Source: Amanita rubescens (lineage: Eukaryota > Basidiomycota > Agaricomycetes > Agaricales > Amanitaceae). Taken from it: a stretch of DNA of 62,722 bases. The translations under genes were made by a program, and so were the position numbers. Shown piece by piece: positions 11,637-23,400 of the stretch. The notes under the pieces were generated by a model that was given only the letters and a program-made list of their open reading frames with translations, had not been told where the DNA came from and ran no database searches. Location of the stretch: positions 1-62,722 of the forward strand of contig WION01000303.1 of assembly GCA_015039365.1 (NCBI GenBank). The letters run 5' to 3'. Within the stretch, counting starts at the first letter, position 1. Each line of letters begins with the position of its first letter.

Positions 11637-12702
11637 CGGTAGCTCCAGCCGAACCTCCATCCAATTCTCAACCACCTCCCGCTCCGCCACCTCCATCTTC
11701 TTCTAGTCCTCCACCAGGTTCCATAGCCAGAAAAGTTTATCCCAGATTTTACAAAGCAGTCGTCTTACGCAACCCCGCCGTCGTCGCTGCCATCAAAGAG
11801 ATGATGAAGCGCGGCCAACCCTACCTTGGCGCTTTCCTTCTCAAGGATGAAAACACGGACGCGGACGTTATAACAGTCATCAATCAGGTTCACCAAGTCG
11901 GAGTGTTTGCACAAATCACTAGCGTCTTCACCGCCTCGTCTTCAGACGGTGCACCGGGTGAAAGCTTGACAGCAGTTTTATACCCCCACAGAAGGATCAG
12001 GATCACCCTCGAGCATGGCAGATCGACGACGTCAGATGGGAATCCCAGCTGCCAACACCACCCGCCCCAGAAAGTCAAAAGCTGGAACAATCCCCTCCCG
12101 GTACGTTCAACAAAAATCATTACACAGGTCATCATCTTACTCACGCATACGCAGGTCCCGTTCACAATCATACCGTCTCCGTCGTCAGTGTCGAGAATCT
12201 AGTCACTCAACCGCACAACAAAGATGACCAATACATTCGTGCCTTCATGTCAGAAATCATGTCGGTTTTCAAGGATATCGCCCAATTGAACCCGTTATTC
12301 CGTGACCAGATTACCAACTTTTCCATCAATCAGGTCACGTCAAACGTTTTCGACGAGCCCGACAAGCTGGTCGATTTCGCCGCAGCACTCTCTACAGGCG
12401 AAGTCCGGGAGCTACAGGATGTACTTGAATCCCTCATAGTTGACGATCGTCTCCGAAAATCTCTTCTTTTTATCAACGCTTAGATGCAGAGCAAGCTCAG
12501 TAGGGACGTTGAGAGCAAGATCACAAAGAGACAACGCCAGTATCACCTCATGGAGCAACTGATCAAGAAAGAATTCGGCACGGAGAGCGACGGAAAAGAC
12601 AAAATAATCGAAAAATTCAAAGAACGCGCTGCAGCACTCAAAATCCTAGAAGCCGTTCGCAAAGTATTCGACGAAGAAATCGCCAAACTAGCCAGCCGCT
12701 AG
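11637..12702 (+). pseudogene. PIM1: Mitochondrial Lon protease (PIM1) N-terminal fragment
   Basis: A forward frame from about 11637 has a Pro/Ser-rich lead, then a strong Lon N-terminal domain (VVAAIKEMMKRGQPYLGAFL, and a segment around VGVFAQITSVFTA). After a break it continues in other frames with the helical part (QLNPLFRDQITNFSINQV, then [10 protein letters not shown] and [20 protein letters not shown]). Lon degrades misfolded proteins in the mitochondrial matrix and binds mtDNA. This copy is dead: the frame shifts around 11640 and again after about 12020, a TAG at 12481-12483 interrupts the helical domain, and homology stops at 12702 before the AAA+ ATPase and the Ser-Lys protease domains. 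The functional gene must be elsewhere. Confidence 0.85.
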
Positions 12703-12756
12703 TGAAGCCAACGTGTCGCGTACTTCAGGCCCATGGTATGTCGTCAAACGTAATCC

Positions 12757-12850
12757 AGCTACCAGCTTCGTTCATGTCTGCCTGCAGCCTACTCTGCTCC
12801 ATCTGGTTTGGTCCCTGCTGCTGCAGACATGCATCTCAACATGGCCTCAG
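12757..12850. repeat. Short degraded copy of an inverted-repeat-arm segment
   Basis: About 90 bp matching 9435-9530 (and its right-arm partner) at roughly 80-85 percent by eye, including CATCTGGTTTGG and CCTGCTGCTGCAGA. It shows that part of the arm sequence existed here as a separate, older copy. Confidence 0.7.
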
Positions 12851-12972
12851 GCAGTAGCAACGCTACGCAGGTGCTTTCAAGGCGATCTGGAGGCCTTCTA
12901 ACAACGCCCTATTTTCTTCACTGTCGTACATTCTTTCAATGCCAAATCGTTTAGAAACCTCATAGTAGACCA

Positions 12973-13195
12973 GTGTGGTTACTCGCACAAGAAGAAATCG
13001 TGCAGCGATGTGTTCCGATGGACATTGAAGGTCTCGAGACATACGACGCGAAAGGTTCCCGTGGATGTTTAAGAAGGCCGGGGCGAGAGCCCGTCGTAAA
13101 ATACATGTGGCATTTTGTTGGCATGAACAGGGCCAGAAAGCCTCTTGAAGGTCTCTAGCGCAAGGAGCGCCTAGACTCTTAGAGCTGCCAGCGAA
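12973..13195 (+). pseudogene. Fragment of the unknown gene at 35445-36890
   Basis: Translates to stretches that match the gene at 35445-36890: AQEEIVQRCVPMDIEGLETYD against TQEEAAERCAPMDFEALETYD, and VKYMWHFVGMNRARKPLEGL against VKYMWHFVALDRARKHLEAL. The middle (the YPWRS segment) is missing, a TAG follows EGL, and neither end of the gene is present. The orientation is opposite to the parent. This is a broken duplicate made from a gene only 23 kb away. Confidence 0.85.
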
Positions 13196-13360
13196 GGAAC
13201 GAGGAAGAGATTGTTGAGCAACAAGCTGCCAGTCTACTTGAGTTACACCATTCTTCTCTGGTCAAGATCCTGATCCACTTTGTGTACCGTTGTCGTTACA
13301 ATCACCTTTCGCTGAAATGAAATGGGGATAATTGGATAATGGACATACTACTTTACAAAA

Positions 13361-14300
13361 TCATAAAGATACGTCAGGCTCATAATAAGCATACGTCTTG
13401 ATATGCCGAACAAGTGCCTTTGGGGTCAACACTAAACGATTGAATATCGCAACGCCTGCTTGGCTGCTACAATGTAACGCTAATGTGCACATATTTGAAA
13501 GGACAAGCAGGGGCTCAGTATCCGGAAGCCTAGAAAACGCAATATCGGAAGTAGGCTTTAGATGGCAAGAGAAAAGAGATGTTCCTTGGCGTAAGATTAC
13601 GTTAAGGCACGTCGTAGGAGGTATGTCGAATTGAAGACGGGGTTGCGTCAAATTATGCCAAGGCACGGCCGTGACGACTTTTCCAAGATCCTCTGCGAAG
13701 CAGTCGCAGAGGGAAAGAATTTTGAGGTTTGGAATTTTCTCTGGGAGGCGCAAAGTGCCAGCAGGAATAGTTATGGGGGTTCCATAGAGAGTTGGGCGCT
13801 TCCTGCGATAGCTAATGGAGAGAAATTGCAAGTGTTAGCATGTACTCGGGTGGGATTTTTGTTATGGTAATTATGTCGTCGAATTCGAGCCCAAGGATTA
13901 GTCTCGTAAACGGGAAAGGTGCAACTAGCTGCTCCACCACGTCAGAGGAACGTCCATGGCTATTGCGGTGGTCGACTATCAGTTCTTTCCTAGGATGGGA
14001 GCCACCGCGGGTTAGCCACAGGCGGATTAAACGGAATTTCTGGTAGTTCATGCAGTAATCATTGCGAGGGCATGAGTCTTCGGTACTATGCAGCCATACG
14101 AAGAACGGAATCTGGGCCCACATCTGAGGCATGTCCAATATGATGCGCCGCCATGCGGAGCACACATGTGACAAAGTCAGAACAGGAGATGCGACCCGAA
14201 AGTTGGAACCGTGCGTTGACTGGCAGACGAGATCGAAGATGATTCGCAAGACATCTCGATGTAGTGAGACGGTAGCGCTGGGAAAGCTGTCGTCCTGTGT
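13361..14300 (-). CDS. F-box-like protein
   Basis: The first reading frame has an F-box-like core (LHRDVLRIIFDLVC, then LTLSHVCSAWRRIILDMPQMW), the hallmark of fungal F-box proteins that recruit substrates to SCF ubiquitin ligases. It runs to about 13836. A 34-nt intron (GTACATGCTAAC to CCATTAG) would join it in frame to the second block (13361-13810), which has the leucine-rich character of the C-terminal part of such proteins (IPNLKILSLCDC and similar). The 5' end is uncertain: the frame is open upstream to about 14330 and may begin in a further exon up to 14581. The target is unknown. Confidence 0.65.
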
Positions 14301-14329
14301 TGATTTTCTTCTTTGCGCGCGGAGACATA

Positions 14330-14581
14330 TTATTCTTCAGCTATGACGGTTTGATGCATGAGTGCGTCTTCTTCTGATATGTCGGCGATAGAGTCGTCGA
14401 TGCACCGATAGTGCATATCGATCAGTGGGATTGAAAACGCGACACGATTGTGACCCCTGACTGAGCATAAACGTAGGGATGAGCTGGACGCGAAAAGTTT
14501 ACCTTGTAAGTTTGATCGGCGCTTTCGTCCAGATGTATCATTATGGTAACGGTCACTCTCCTTCTCACACAACTGACGCAA
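14330..14581 (-). CDS. Possible 5' exon of the F-box-like gene, or small unknown gene
   Basis: A reverse frame of 83 codons starting at 14581, with a possible intron whose acceptor is CTCAG near 14460. No known domain. It could be the amino-terminal exon of the F-box-like gene downstream on the same strand, or not be coding. Confidence 0.25.
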   Translation of the reverse strand: MRQLCEKESDRYHNDTSGRKRRSNLQGKLFASSSSLRLCSVRGHNRVAFSIPLIDMHYRCIDDSIADISEEDALMHQTVIAEE

Positions 14582-16285
14582 CCTCTATGGCTTCAAGGAA
14601 AAAGCTGTCGCATACATGTATATAGTGCGTAACTATACACTACCCAGCCCAATCGGATCTCCCCGAGTGCTCAAGCATTAACTGCTTTGCACTAGTCCAC
14701 ATACCCATGAACCCGGCCGCTGAACCAATTGAACCTGAACACCATTCACGACCCACTCTGGGTGACACTCGCCATGATCCATAAAACGGCCCCATCACCA
14801 ATCACCGGTACCTTATCTGTGGTTGCGTTCCTGTACCCTCCTCTGCCAATTTAGACTCGCCAGATCATGGGGAGGTATTTGGATCAGCTAAAAAAAAGCT
14901 GAGAAGGTGTTGAACGAGGAGGCGGAGAGTAGCCCGTCATGTGATCATCGATCATTGTCCAATGATGACAGCAACTGCAAACAACGCGTACCCATGACCA
15001 AACAAACCTCTTTTGACGACTGGCGCGTCTTGTCGTTGCTCTTCAGTCAGTTCTTTTCAACCTCAATGCACACCTGTACTTGTATCCAAATGGTACCGCG
15101 TTATTTATCATGGAACATTCCATTGCGCTAGACGGGGAGAAGATCAATCGACGCGTCCGTTTGAGCTGCAATCGCGCCAAAGGAGACGCATGGATGCTAC
15201 GTCAACTGACTATCATACAGCCTTGTGATCATTCACATAATGTGACATGGCGCACCGCGACATCCTCGGCTCTATTGCTAACAGCCACCTTTGCGTCATT
15301 ATATGCGTTCGAGAAGGTCGAGGCTATCGGATGGCTTACGGACATCGAAGTACGCAGGCCAACGTGTTCCCCTCGAAGCGACTCACCGAAAGGTTTCGAC
15401 TCTACCCGTTTTACGGACTCGGGTTACCCTTCAGCACATTATGTCTTGTAAAAGGAAACAAAGTCCACACATGCGCCGTCACTGTCCATGCACAGACGAA
15501 CTCCCTGACCCCCTCTGTTTCAGGTTATCCAATGCAAACTGGGAAGGTCCAAGTGCAGACGTTCAAATATCATAGTAGCCGCTCACGCTTCCAGCAGTCA
15601 AGCATCGGCAGAGCTACATATAGTGCCACCGCACACAGTAACTCACTTCCACAGGTCGATGGTTGTGCGTGCGACGGCTCCCTAATGAGGCCGGCCGCAG
15701 GATAAATTCATCAAGGTAGGAGATGTTTGCGAGCCGTAGACGAAAGGTTAACGGAAGCTTCAGGATACAGGGTTCTGCGAAATCATGGGGTATCCGTTGG
15801 CACAGAATACGCTATGAATTCAAGTCCTGGAGTCAATTCACAGTGCAGCGAATTTTTTTTCATGGTGGCATCCGAAGTGTTCATCCCGAATACCGTCGCG
15901 TCCAGCACGTCGTCATTTGATAATGTGTGTGCCCTCATCTGAATCTGAGACTAGGGGAATGACGATATCATTTCTCGTTCTGCTTAGTTGACTCTCTTGC
16001 TCGCTACAGAAACAATGCTAGCTTGCTAAAGGCAAATGTCCCGGCTTTCTTACTTGCCGCAGCGATGCCCTTAGACTGTGATGCCCATGGTCAATCGATC
16101 ACGCCGAGGCTCAATAAGCACCTGAGGGAACGTAGACGAATACCAAACAGTAAACATGTAAAGGAACCGAACAAAGTACAACAGTATGATAGCCTACATA
16201 CTCTGGTAGTTTCCAGCATGTATAATCATTTCCTTGACAACTAAATCAGCAAGAGTGACATTTGATAATATTATACATACCCCTA
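14582..16285. other. Region without a recognised gene
   Basis: Several short open stretches on the plus strand (for example 15080-15451 and 15247-15705) overlap in different frames and match nothing I know. A 26-base piece near 14960 resembles 11418-11443 beside the Lon fragment (both contain ACTGCAAACAA after a GATGACA-like lead). I read the region as decayed gene pieces. Confidence 0.4.
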
Positions 16286-16747
16286 TTAATCCTCTCGGAC
16301 GTTGATTCTTCCCTTTCCCAAGGCGCCAGAGGAGCTGAAGCCATCGAAGGAGATGTCGTAACCCCTCTTCAAGTCGCGCTTCTCAACTTTATTACCACCA
16401 ATGTAGGGGCAGTTCCAATAGATTTTTGCAATCTTTTCGCCGCTTCCTTCGAGATGCACTTCGAAGGAGCCCTCGGTGCCACTGGGAGAACCTTCTCGAC
16501 CACAGTGGCCCCATTCGTGCTCACCCCTGCTTCCGATCTTAGTCCCTTGGGCGCTCACGGTTTCGTGATATGGATGATCTAAAGGAGACATTCGTTAATA
16601 GGTTGAACGAGTGATGCAGGAGCAATGCAGACACTTACGGATATCATAGAATTTTCCGTAATTAATGTAAAAATTCGCCAAGACGATGCCTCGCCCCAGC
16701 CTGTTTCTGACGGTCGGTTGGAACCACTGTTTCTCTCCCAAGGTCAT
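16286..16747 (-). CDS. Aegerolysin family protein
   Basis: Two exons: 16639-16747 with the ATG at 16747, and 16286-16578, joined across a 60-nt intron (16579-16638, GTAAGT to TTTAG) in frame. The product is about 133 residues, the usual size for aegerolysins, without a signal peptide, which is also usual. Family marks are the early basic segment followed by NYGKFYD, the central SPSGTEGSF motif, KIYWNCP in the middle and SSSGALG near the end. Aegerolysins bind specific membrane lipids such as sphingolipids, and some act with a separate MACPF partner protein to form pores. No MACPF partner gene is seen in the window, so lytic activity cannot be assumed. The gene looks intact among pseudogenes. 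Confidence 0.85.
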
Positions 16748-18234
16748 GATGATGTGGCAAGCGTTTGAAATTCGAAGAGAGATGAGGTTACTATAGAAAA
16801 AACGTGTACAACGGCTAGCGTTTGGAGAAGGATTGCACCCACCAGGCGAGTCACGGAGTTTTCGCCTGTCAACTCAGCTAGAGGACCACCACTGGTATTT
16901 ATACGGAACCCGTATCCCCAAACAGCCAGACCAAATGTGCAACTTTGCGAAGTTCTACGCCACCGTTTGGACGGATGGAGTAAATGGGTATCATTTGCTG
17001 TCGAGCTTAGAGCGCGTTCAAACTTGAGCAACACCCTATCAATCAACAAGTCTGGAAAACATCGGTTATGACATCTGCTGACTTTATCAATGAGGGCAGA
17101 TTAAATTGGGGCTAAACTTATTTCCTTGGCAGGACACCAGAATATGACGATTGCGCCTGTTCCTCCGTGATGATTTGGGTCAAAAATGCTCTACGCGAAT
17201 CTCGAGAGGATAAGCTCGTGTTGTTCACTCCACCTACATGTTTTTTGACATTTATTTGGGAGTCGGGAAACTTGGCAAGTTGTCTACATGTGATTGTCCA
17301 CGACTGCCAAGGCTTGTCTAGTATTTTGTAAAATGTCAAGATAACTTCTTTTCATTTGTCGCAAAACTTACGCTCTGCGGCCGATTCACGTGGACGTAGA
17401 GATTCAGCTTCTCTCCAATTGTGCGGTAGTAGTGATGCCAAATAAAGCCTTTCCCACGGCACTTCAGCTTCCTCGAACACTTGGCAGCCTGCCAAGCCTA
17501 AATTTCAAGTTCGCCGCGTCTCACAACGTTCTAGTCAGTGTGCAGTTATTGCGGATTCGACATGGCCCCCAATGCCGTACAAACCCAAAGGTGTGGTACC
17601 CACAAACTTAATGATCAAGAACATCGTTCCTTTCTGATTGTGCCCAGCCCAGAAAGTACACACAAGGAAAGAATAGTTTCTGTCCTGCTGACCAGTGACA
17701 GACGTCTCTACCAAGCACACGACGGGGTTTTCAAGCCGTGCCGGCCGCTGTACGATACAAGGATGGATTGGAGAATGCCTGAGGAACACGGACAGATAGA
17801 TCCTCACTTGTGCTGTTATCCCTTTCTCTGCATGTGTAGACGGGTCCGTGACATCCGCAGGCTTCTGATCCTCCGCCCAAGCTGTTCATGTCCTAGCCTC
17901 TAAACCCCATTGATGCACTTCGTCCACCGCCTGTTTGCAACTCATAATCCAATCTCTATCCACCGGCAAGCGTCGGAGAGTCCTTATTGCGCGATCATTG
18001 GAGAAGCGTCATGAACGGGGGATGGCTGGTGTTACCTCTTGAGGCTGCTTGGATTCTCGTTGCAATCCAACCCTTTACGACTCAGAAAACCGCAATAAGC
18101 GTCAAAGATATTTGGTATTTGGAGGAAAGTGAGGTTCCAAACGCGGGTGGGAGGAAGATGAGACCTGTCAAGCTACCTGGAGAGGTGTTCGCATCCATTC
18201 TGGAACAAGGCGCAAACGCGTAAATCATAAATCA
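16748..18234. other. Region without a recognised gene
   Basis: Short open frames on both strands (for example 17118-17339 minus, 17535-17807 minus, 17987-18223 plus) have no similarity that I can name, and none is supported by a clear exon-intron structure. Probably decayed sequence between the aegerolysin gene and the phosphoglucomutase fragment. Confidence 0.4.
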
Positions 18235-18560
18235 AATTCAATGTATTTTACATACAACCCTTGATTCAATTCAATTTCAACGCATTACTACGAAAATCTG
18301 TTAGTTTCGAGCTGCAGTCAAAATAAATCGGAAGACTTGCCATTATGAACGTTGGGTTTTCCCTTCTTTCAACTTGCTAATCTGGGGCGCAACTTCAATC
18401 AACCCTTGCGCTGCGAATTGTACACCCGGCAACAGTGACGAGAGCATTTGCCCCTCCGATGAGACTTCTAGACTTCTTCGTAATCATCAGAGCGAGAGAA
18501 AAAGTAGCAACCTTAGGTATCGTGGTGAGGGATGCAGTTGATTTTCGAAGGCATATAATC
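18235..18560 (-). pseudogene. Phosphoglucomutase 3'-end fragment
   Basis: Base-level match to the 3' end of the intact phosphoglucomutase gene (29860-30400), same orientation. Shared blocks include CAACGCATTACTA, AAAATCTGTTAG, GACTTGCC and CCCTCCGATGAGACTTCT. About 200 bp of the parent (between the GCGCAACTTCAATCAACCC block and the CGAGAGCATTTGCC block) are deleted, and numerous small indels break the frame. Only the last exon and 3' flank are represented, so this is a local DNA duplication that has decayed. Confidence 0.85.
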
Positions 18561-18689
18561 CGATCCGAATTCGTTCGGGAGGTACTCCTTGCTCAACGCG
18601 TACGTCACGCCGCATCCCAACGCAGCCATCCTAGACTTCTCATCTCTTCAAGCCTGTTAAACACGAAGTTCTCAGATCCTCTGAACCAA

Positions 18690-19880
18690 AACTTTCGCTC
18701 AAACATGTCAGATCAATGAGTGTTGCGGCCCTTTGTGGTAGCATGCAGATTTTCCGCGAGTTTTTGAGTTTCCGGGATCGACATCCCCGCACTGGCTTGA
18801 AGGAGGAGCAGAACGGCATGTTCCCATGACCGATAGCGCAGGTTGGCCTCGGACCCTGCCACGCGAGCGGTGGCCCATAACTGACAGCCGGTTTCGAATG
18901 CAAGTCCGTCCCAGCACTTTTCGTTCCTTCGAGCGTCATCCACCCCAATCCCGTCGCACCATGCATACCGAACTGCGCGTTCCCCCATGCAACTTGAGAT
19001 CCACAGCTCTTCCGAATCCCGCGCGTAGTCAGGTGGTGCACGGACCATTGCTTTTAGTCCTGACCCGACGCGGTTCTTTTTCGCATTGGAAGCTGTCAAC
19101 CAAATCTTTTCAATCGCGCGGCGGATGACTTTGCCCATGGTAATGGCTTGAGGGTGAACCACTGGCATACCCCACTTGTCATCCTTATCCTCGAAGCCCA
19201 ATTTCCACCCACCGCCCACCCAAACGATCATCTGGTTCATAATCTGATCCCTCGAGCTCATCCAATAGCTGCAAGCTGCGTTCAACTCGAGCGACTCTTT
19301 CGCCTCTCCACCCGGACCCATCCGCCGCATATTTGACGAACGTCTTGGAGACCCCACATTGGCTTTTTCACCGTCTTTATGAAGCAACTTGTGGAGCGCA
19401 AAACCGTGATGAATTAGATCGGCGAGAGTCAAATCAGCAGGGTTGGAGAACGTCAGCGACGATCCGTGCTTGGAAGTTTCCCAGACGGAAGAAGGAACGC
19501 GGTATATTCAACCGTGTTCCCTCGAAGGGTAACCTGTCCGCGCCAGCTTAAATAGAAGTGCAATTATTCGATCGTCCAGATCCTTTGAACCAGACGATAA
19601 CGCCATCGCTAGGTCGTTATTGTCAGACGTCATCTCACCCGAAGCCAACAGTACTTTTGCACGGCGCGGACCAAGGATCTGACTGGTCTTCTGACCGCGA
19701 GCAGTGCGCAGTTTGCCCACTTGTCGTCGACGTAACTCCAGCCCCCTTTGCCCGAGAATTTGAGTGGAAAGCCATGATACGCCAGCTTGAGCAGCAACGG
19801 GACGATACAAGTACCACCGAATCTTCTGGTACTTGCAACGCATCAGGTACAGGTCCAGGTTCATCAAGTTCATCAGGTTC
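18690..19880 (-). pseudogene. MIP1: Mitochondrial DNA polymerase gamma (MIP1) fragment, left
   Basis: On the minus strand, a continuous 239-codon frame and its neighbours give family A polymerase motifs of the fungal mitochondrial replicase: [55 protein letters not shown], then, shifted by one frame, [17 protein letters not shown], and back in the first frame [14 protein letters not shown] ending TKGRNTH. Farther upstream an LLLKLAYHGFPLKFSGKGGW segment fits the region before the polymerase domain. MIP1 replicates mtDNA. Frameshifts inside the palm domain and loss of both gene ends make this copy non-functional. A second fragment lies at 46790-47961. Confidence 0.85.
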
Positions 19881-20401
19881 TTGCACCTTCACGTAACTTG
19901 AGCAAAAAAAAACAGCAACGAAAAAAGCACCGCTTACCACAACTGCGCAAACGATCCACGAGACTTACTACCTGACGTATTCCAAGAAACGTGGTCCATA
20001 TGACTCGTTAAGAGTGGACACCGACGTTGTGCGCTGGAGTTTTCCTTGCAATTCGAGAGTGTGGAGGACGATGACGAGCGAGCTACGCCAAACGCAGTGT
20101 ATCACATGACCGGACCGGCTTGGGCTCATCTACAAAACGGCGCGAAGTTCGAACCTTGATCAGTGGCTGTGCCCCTGGCCAGCCTGTTCCAGGCAAGGGC
20201 ACCGCCTCGCAAGGGTGATCCAAGGCTCGCGTCAGCCTTGCAATGCTGCCAGCTGGATGGTCCGACCACGGCTGAATACGTAGCATTACCCAACAGTTGA
20301 TATACCATTCGGTTGCTATATATGTAAAACGGTAGTCATATATATAATATATTTAAGAATACCCCGTCTTGGTCATAATACTAGTGGACTCGAGTTGGCC
20401 T
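19881..20401. other. Spacer, probable 3' terminal region of the Plavaka-type element
   Basis: No gene seen. The stretch 20150-20260 is rich in GCAAGG and CCTTG words, as is 27830-27990 on the other side of the transposon, which would fit subterminal repeats of a CACTA-like element. An AT-rich stretch follows at 20315-20360. I could not define terminal inverted repeats. Confidence 0.3.
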
Positions 20402-23400
20402 TCATAGCGCACCGTAGCCAACCTCCTCATCCTCGTCATCATGGTCCTCGCCATCCTCGGGGCCCAATGCTTCTTCGTCCTCCTGTTCTTGCTCTTTATT
20501 GTTCCCGTTCTCGTTCTCGTTCTCATCCTCCGAGTCTTCATCCTCGCCCATTGCAATCTGAGGCATCCTTTCTCCCCCTTCACCCTCCATATCATCATCA
20601 TCACCATTTTCAAATGCAACGGGTGCCTCGGATGGATGACGATCTTGCAAAAATTGATCTGTCGCTTCTCGTGTTGATTTGTGTCCAACGCCACCACCTC
20701 GATACCTCAGAAACATGTCTCAATCTACGAAACTGTTGGAGAAAATTAGACAATAGAACTTTGATCATCCGAAAAGGTACATACTGGTTTATGTAGTACT
20801 GTCGCCATTCGGAATCTTCAAGCTTGGCTGGTCGAACAATTGGACCAGTTAGATATGCCGTGGTTCGTCCGAGTTCGAAGGCAGGGATAAGGTGCACAGC
20901 ACGGATGACATTTGCTGGATCCAGAAAGCCATATGCAGCTGGATCTGAGCTCGAAATGAACCCAATGCGGTGAAGGCGCCGCCGTTTCCAGCCTGCATGG
21001 TGATCCAAATCACGTCCATACCAGCGGACCCAGAGGAATTCCATCCTCTTCGGTGGCGAACTTTCTCCACGCCAAAGTACCTCTGCATGGAAGATTCCCA
21101 CTACTCTTGCATACCAATAAGGGTGAGGGTCGGGTCCGGGTTCATCTTCATGGGCGACCATCATGATGTCCGGGTGGGTCCTAGGATTCACAGAATCTTG
21201 ATCACGTCGAAGGTCGTAGGTAGTATAATTGACCCGTAGAACTTTGTGTTGGTATATAGCCTCATTGTCCAGGACAATACAGCTTCGCTCTTTGTCGCTG
21301 AAAACATGTTCATCGCCGTCGAATAGGTCATATCCTTTGAGACGGGCCAGGAGATGATCCAACAGTTTTATATACCAATCCTGATACGACGTTTGTTAGA
21401 AGTTGACTGAAGCGAACTCGATCTTACTTTGTATACGAAATCTTGTTCCAAAAGTTCTTCATCCGGCCATTGATATATGTTTAGCTTGTATTTTGTAGAC
21501 TTTCCGATATGATAATGGTCATTGGGGTCTGTATAAGGGAGCTTCTCTTCATCTTCTAAGAGAAGTATTGGCCCTTTCCGCTTCTTGTTCTGTTGGGTAT
21601 TAACCGGATGGTTGGCAGCGTTCATGTTCGCCTCCGCCGCTCTGCTGCATTCGGCAATATTGCGAAGGATGCGCTCACGACGTTCGCGCTTGGTTATACT
21701 CCGCGTTGATTGTGATTTGGAAGCGCGCTTGTAATATACCTTGACTTTTTTATGTTGAGTTTCTCCCTGAATATGTCGGTAAATATCTTTTCTATTGGAG
21801 CATGCGATAGTATCCTACCACTTGACTCGTATATCCATCTGTAGTGCCAAACATTCGAATTGTATGGGGGTAATCGCCGAGTGCATGTAGTTTATACGTT
21901 GAAAGATTGAATTTCTTCTCCCGCTTTCTTCTAGCTGTTGTATTTGTGGTTGGTCCGTTGGAAGCAGGCTGTTTGGCACGTAGAGCTGATTCCCGTCGAC
22001 CGCGGGCTGCTTCTTCCGAGGGTAGCTCCTTGGTGACATACGTCTCGCATGTAACACTCTTGAATTCTCGCAATGACTTTCCTAGCCTTTTGGTGGATGC
22101 TTCAAGTGCATTTATAGTGGTCTCCGTGTGAAGCCGGAGTTTTGCAAGCGCATGCCATGTTGCAAGTTCGAAAAGAAGGTTGAGGACAATTCGATTGTGC
22201 GGTGGCGGTAGAAGACCGTCAAAGACCGGGATAGAACACTTGGAATTGGATTTAAATTACAAACGAGACAGGGAACAAGGCGAAACCTACTTGTAGCAAG
22301 TCTTCATAATCTCGGGCTGCTAGTTTCTTCATACCTGATGCATTTGAGCCAAAGCGTCGGATAGTCCCACGACCATAGGTAGGGACCTGCCTGTATCTGG
22401 TGACGGTCAGCTTTGATGGAGTAGGTGTATGGCGGGTACCAACCTTTTGTTTAGTTTTTGAATTGTATCGTTGCCATTTGCATAGAGAATTCGCATTAAA
22501 TGGACAAATGTTGCCTTCCACACGCCTAATTCGAATTCGTGCAAAAGATCTGGTACAAACATTTCATAATGATTAACCCCTTGTTCATAGAAGCGTGTCG
22601 AGAAAGCACTCTACAAGGCTTATCAGATTTATTGCTAGGTCCTCAAACAAGACGTACCCGGACGGGTGTCAAACTGCGATCACCGGTTGCTGCTTCTATA
22701 TATTGGCAGCTGAAGGATGCCCCACATTCAAATATGGCGTTCCGAGCGCCAGCAATTAGCACCTGCGTCGTGGGATCGTCAATTCGAGCGCACTTCATTC
22801 GATTGATCATGTCCCTTCTCTTCCCGATGTCGGATATATCATCCTTGATGATTAGACAGCGTGGGCAGGGGCATTTTGCCAGATATTTGATGCATGCTAA
22901 TAAAACCCTGCGAGAACGCAGATTCAGTTCCCCGCAGCGGTTGTCGTAATAAATCCTGCTTACTTCTCAGGGTAATCTGCTGCATATGTGAACAGGCGCG
23001 GGAACACGAGCCGTCGAATCCCATCGTGGAATAGATAGTCGAATCCATGTACATATGCATGCATGAACTCTTTGTCGAGTATCAACAGCCATATTAAGTG
23101 GATTAATTCTCGCTTGCAGTGGGTAATAATGTCGGAGGACGCGGAAACACCGAAAACGTCTCTGTAGAAGTCTTGGAATGTGTCAGGTAGCTGTTGCGTT
23201 GATTAGGCGGCGATAAAGGTTAAATATAGTATGGTGCGCTGGCCTTGGGTATATATGCCAAATGCTGTGCAGCAAGTAAGCTCGTCCTGCTTCGTATATA
23301 TTTTGATTGATTCCCGACAAACATGTATATCGGCCATAAAGATGCTGTTCCGAAACTGGCGAGGTGCGTCGAATCAGACCAGAGCATGATCCCCACTATG

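Noticed and set aside
20395..20796. Plus-strand His/Pro-rich frames at the transposase 3' end.
   Set aside because: Opposite strand of the acidic tail and last exons of the transposase.
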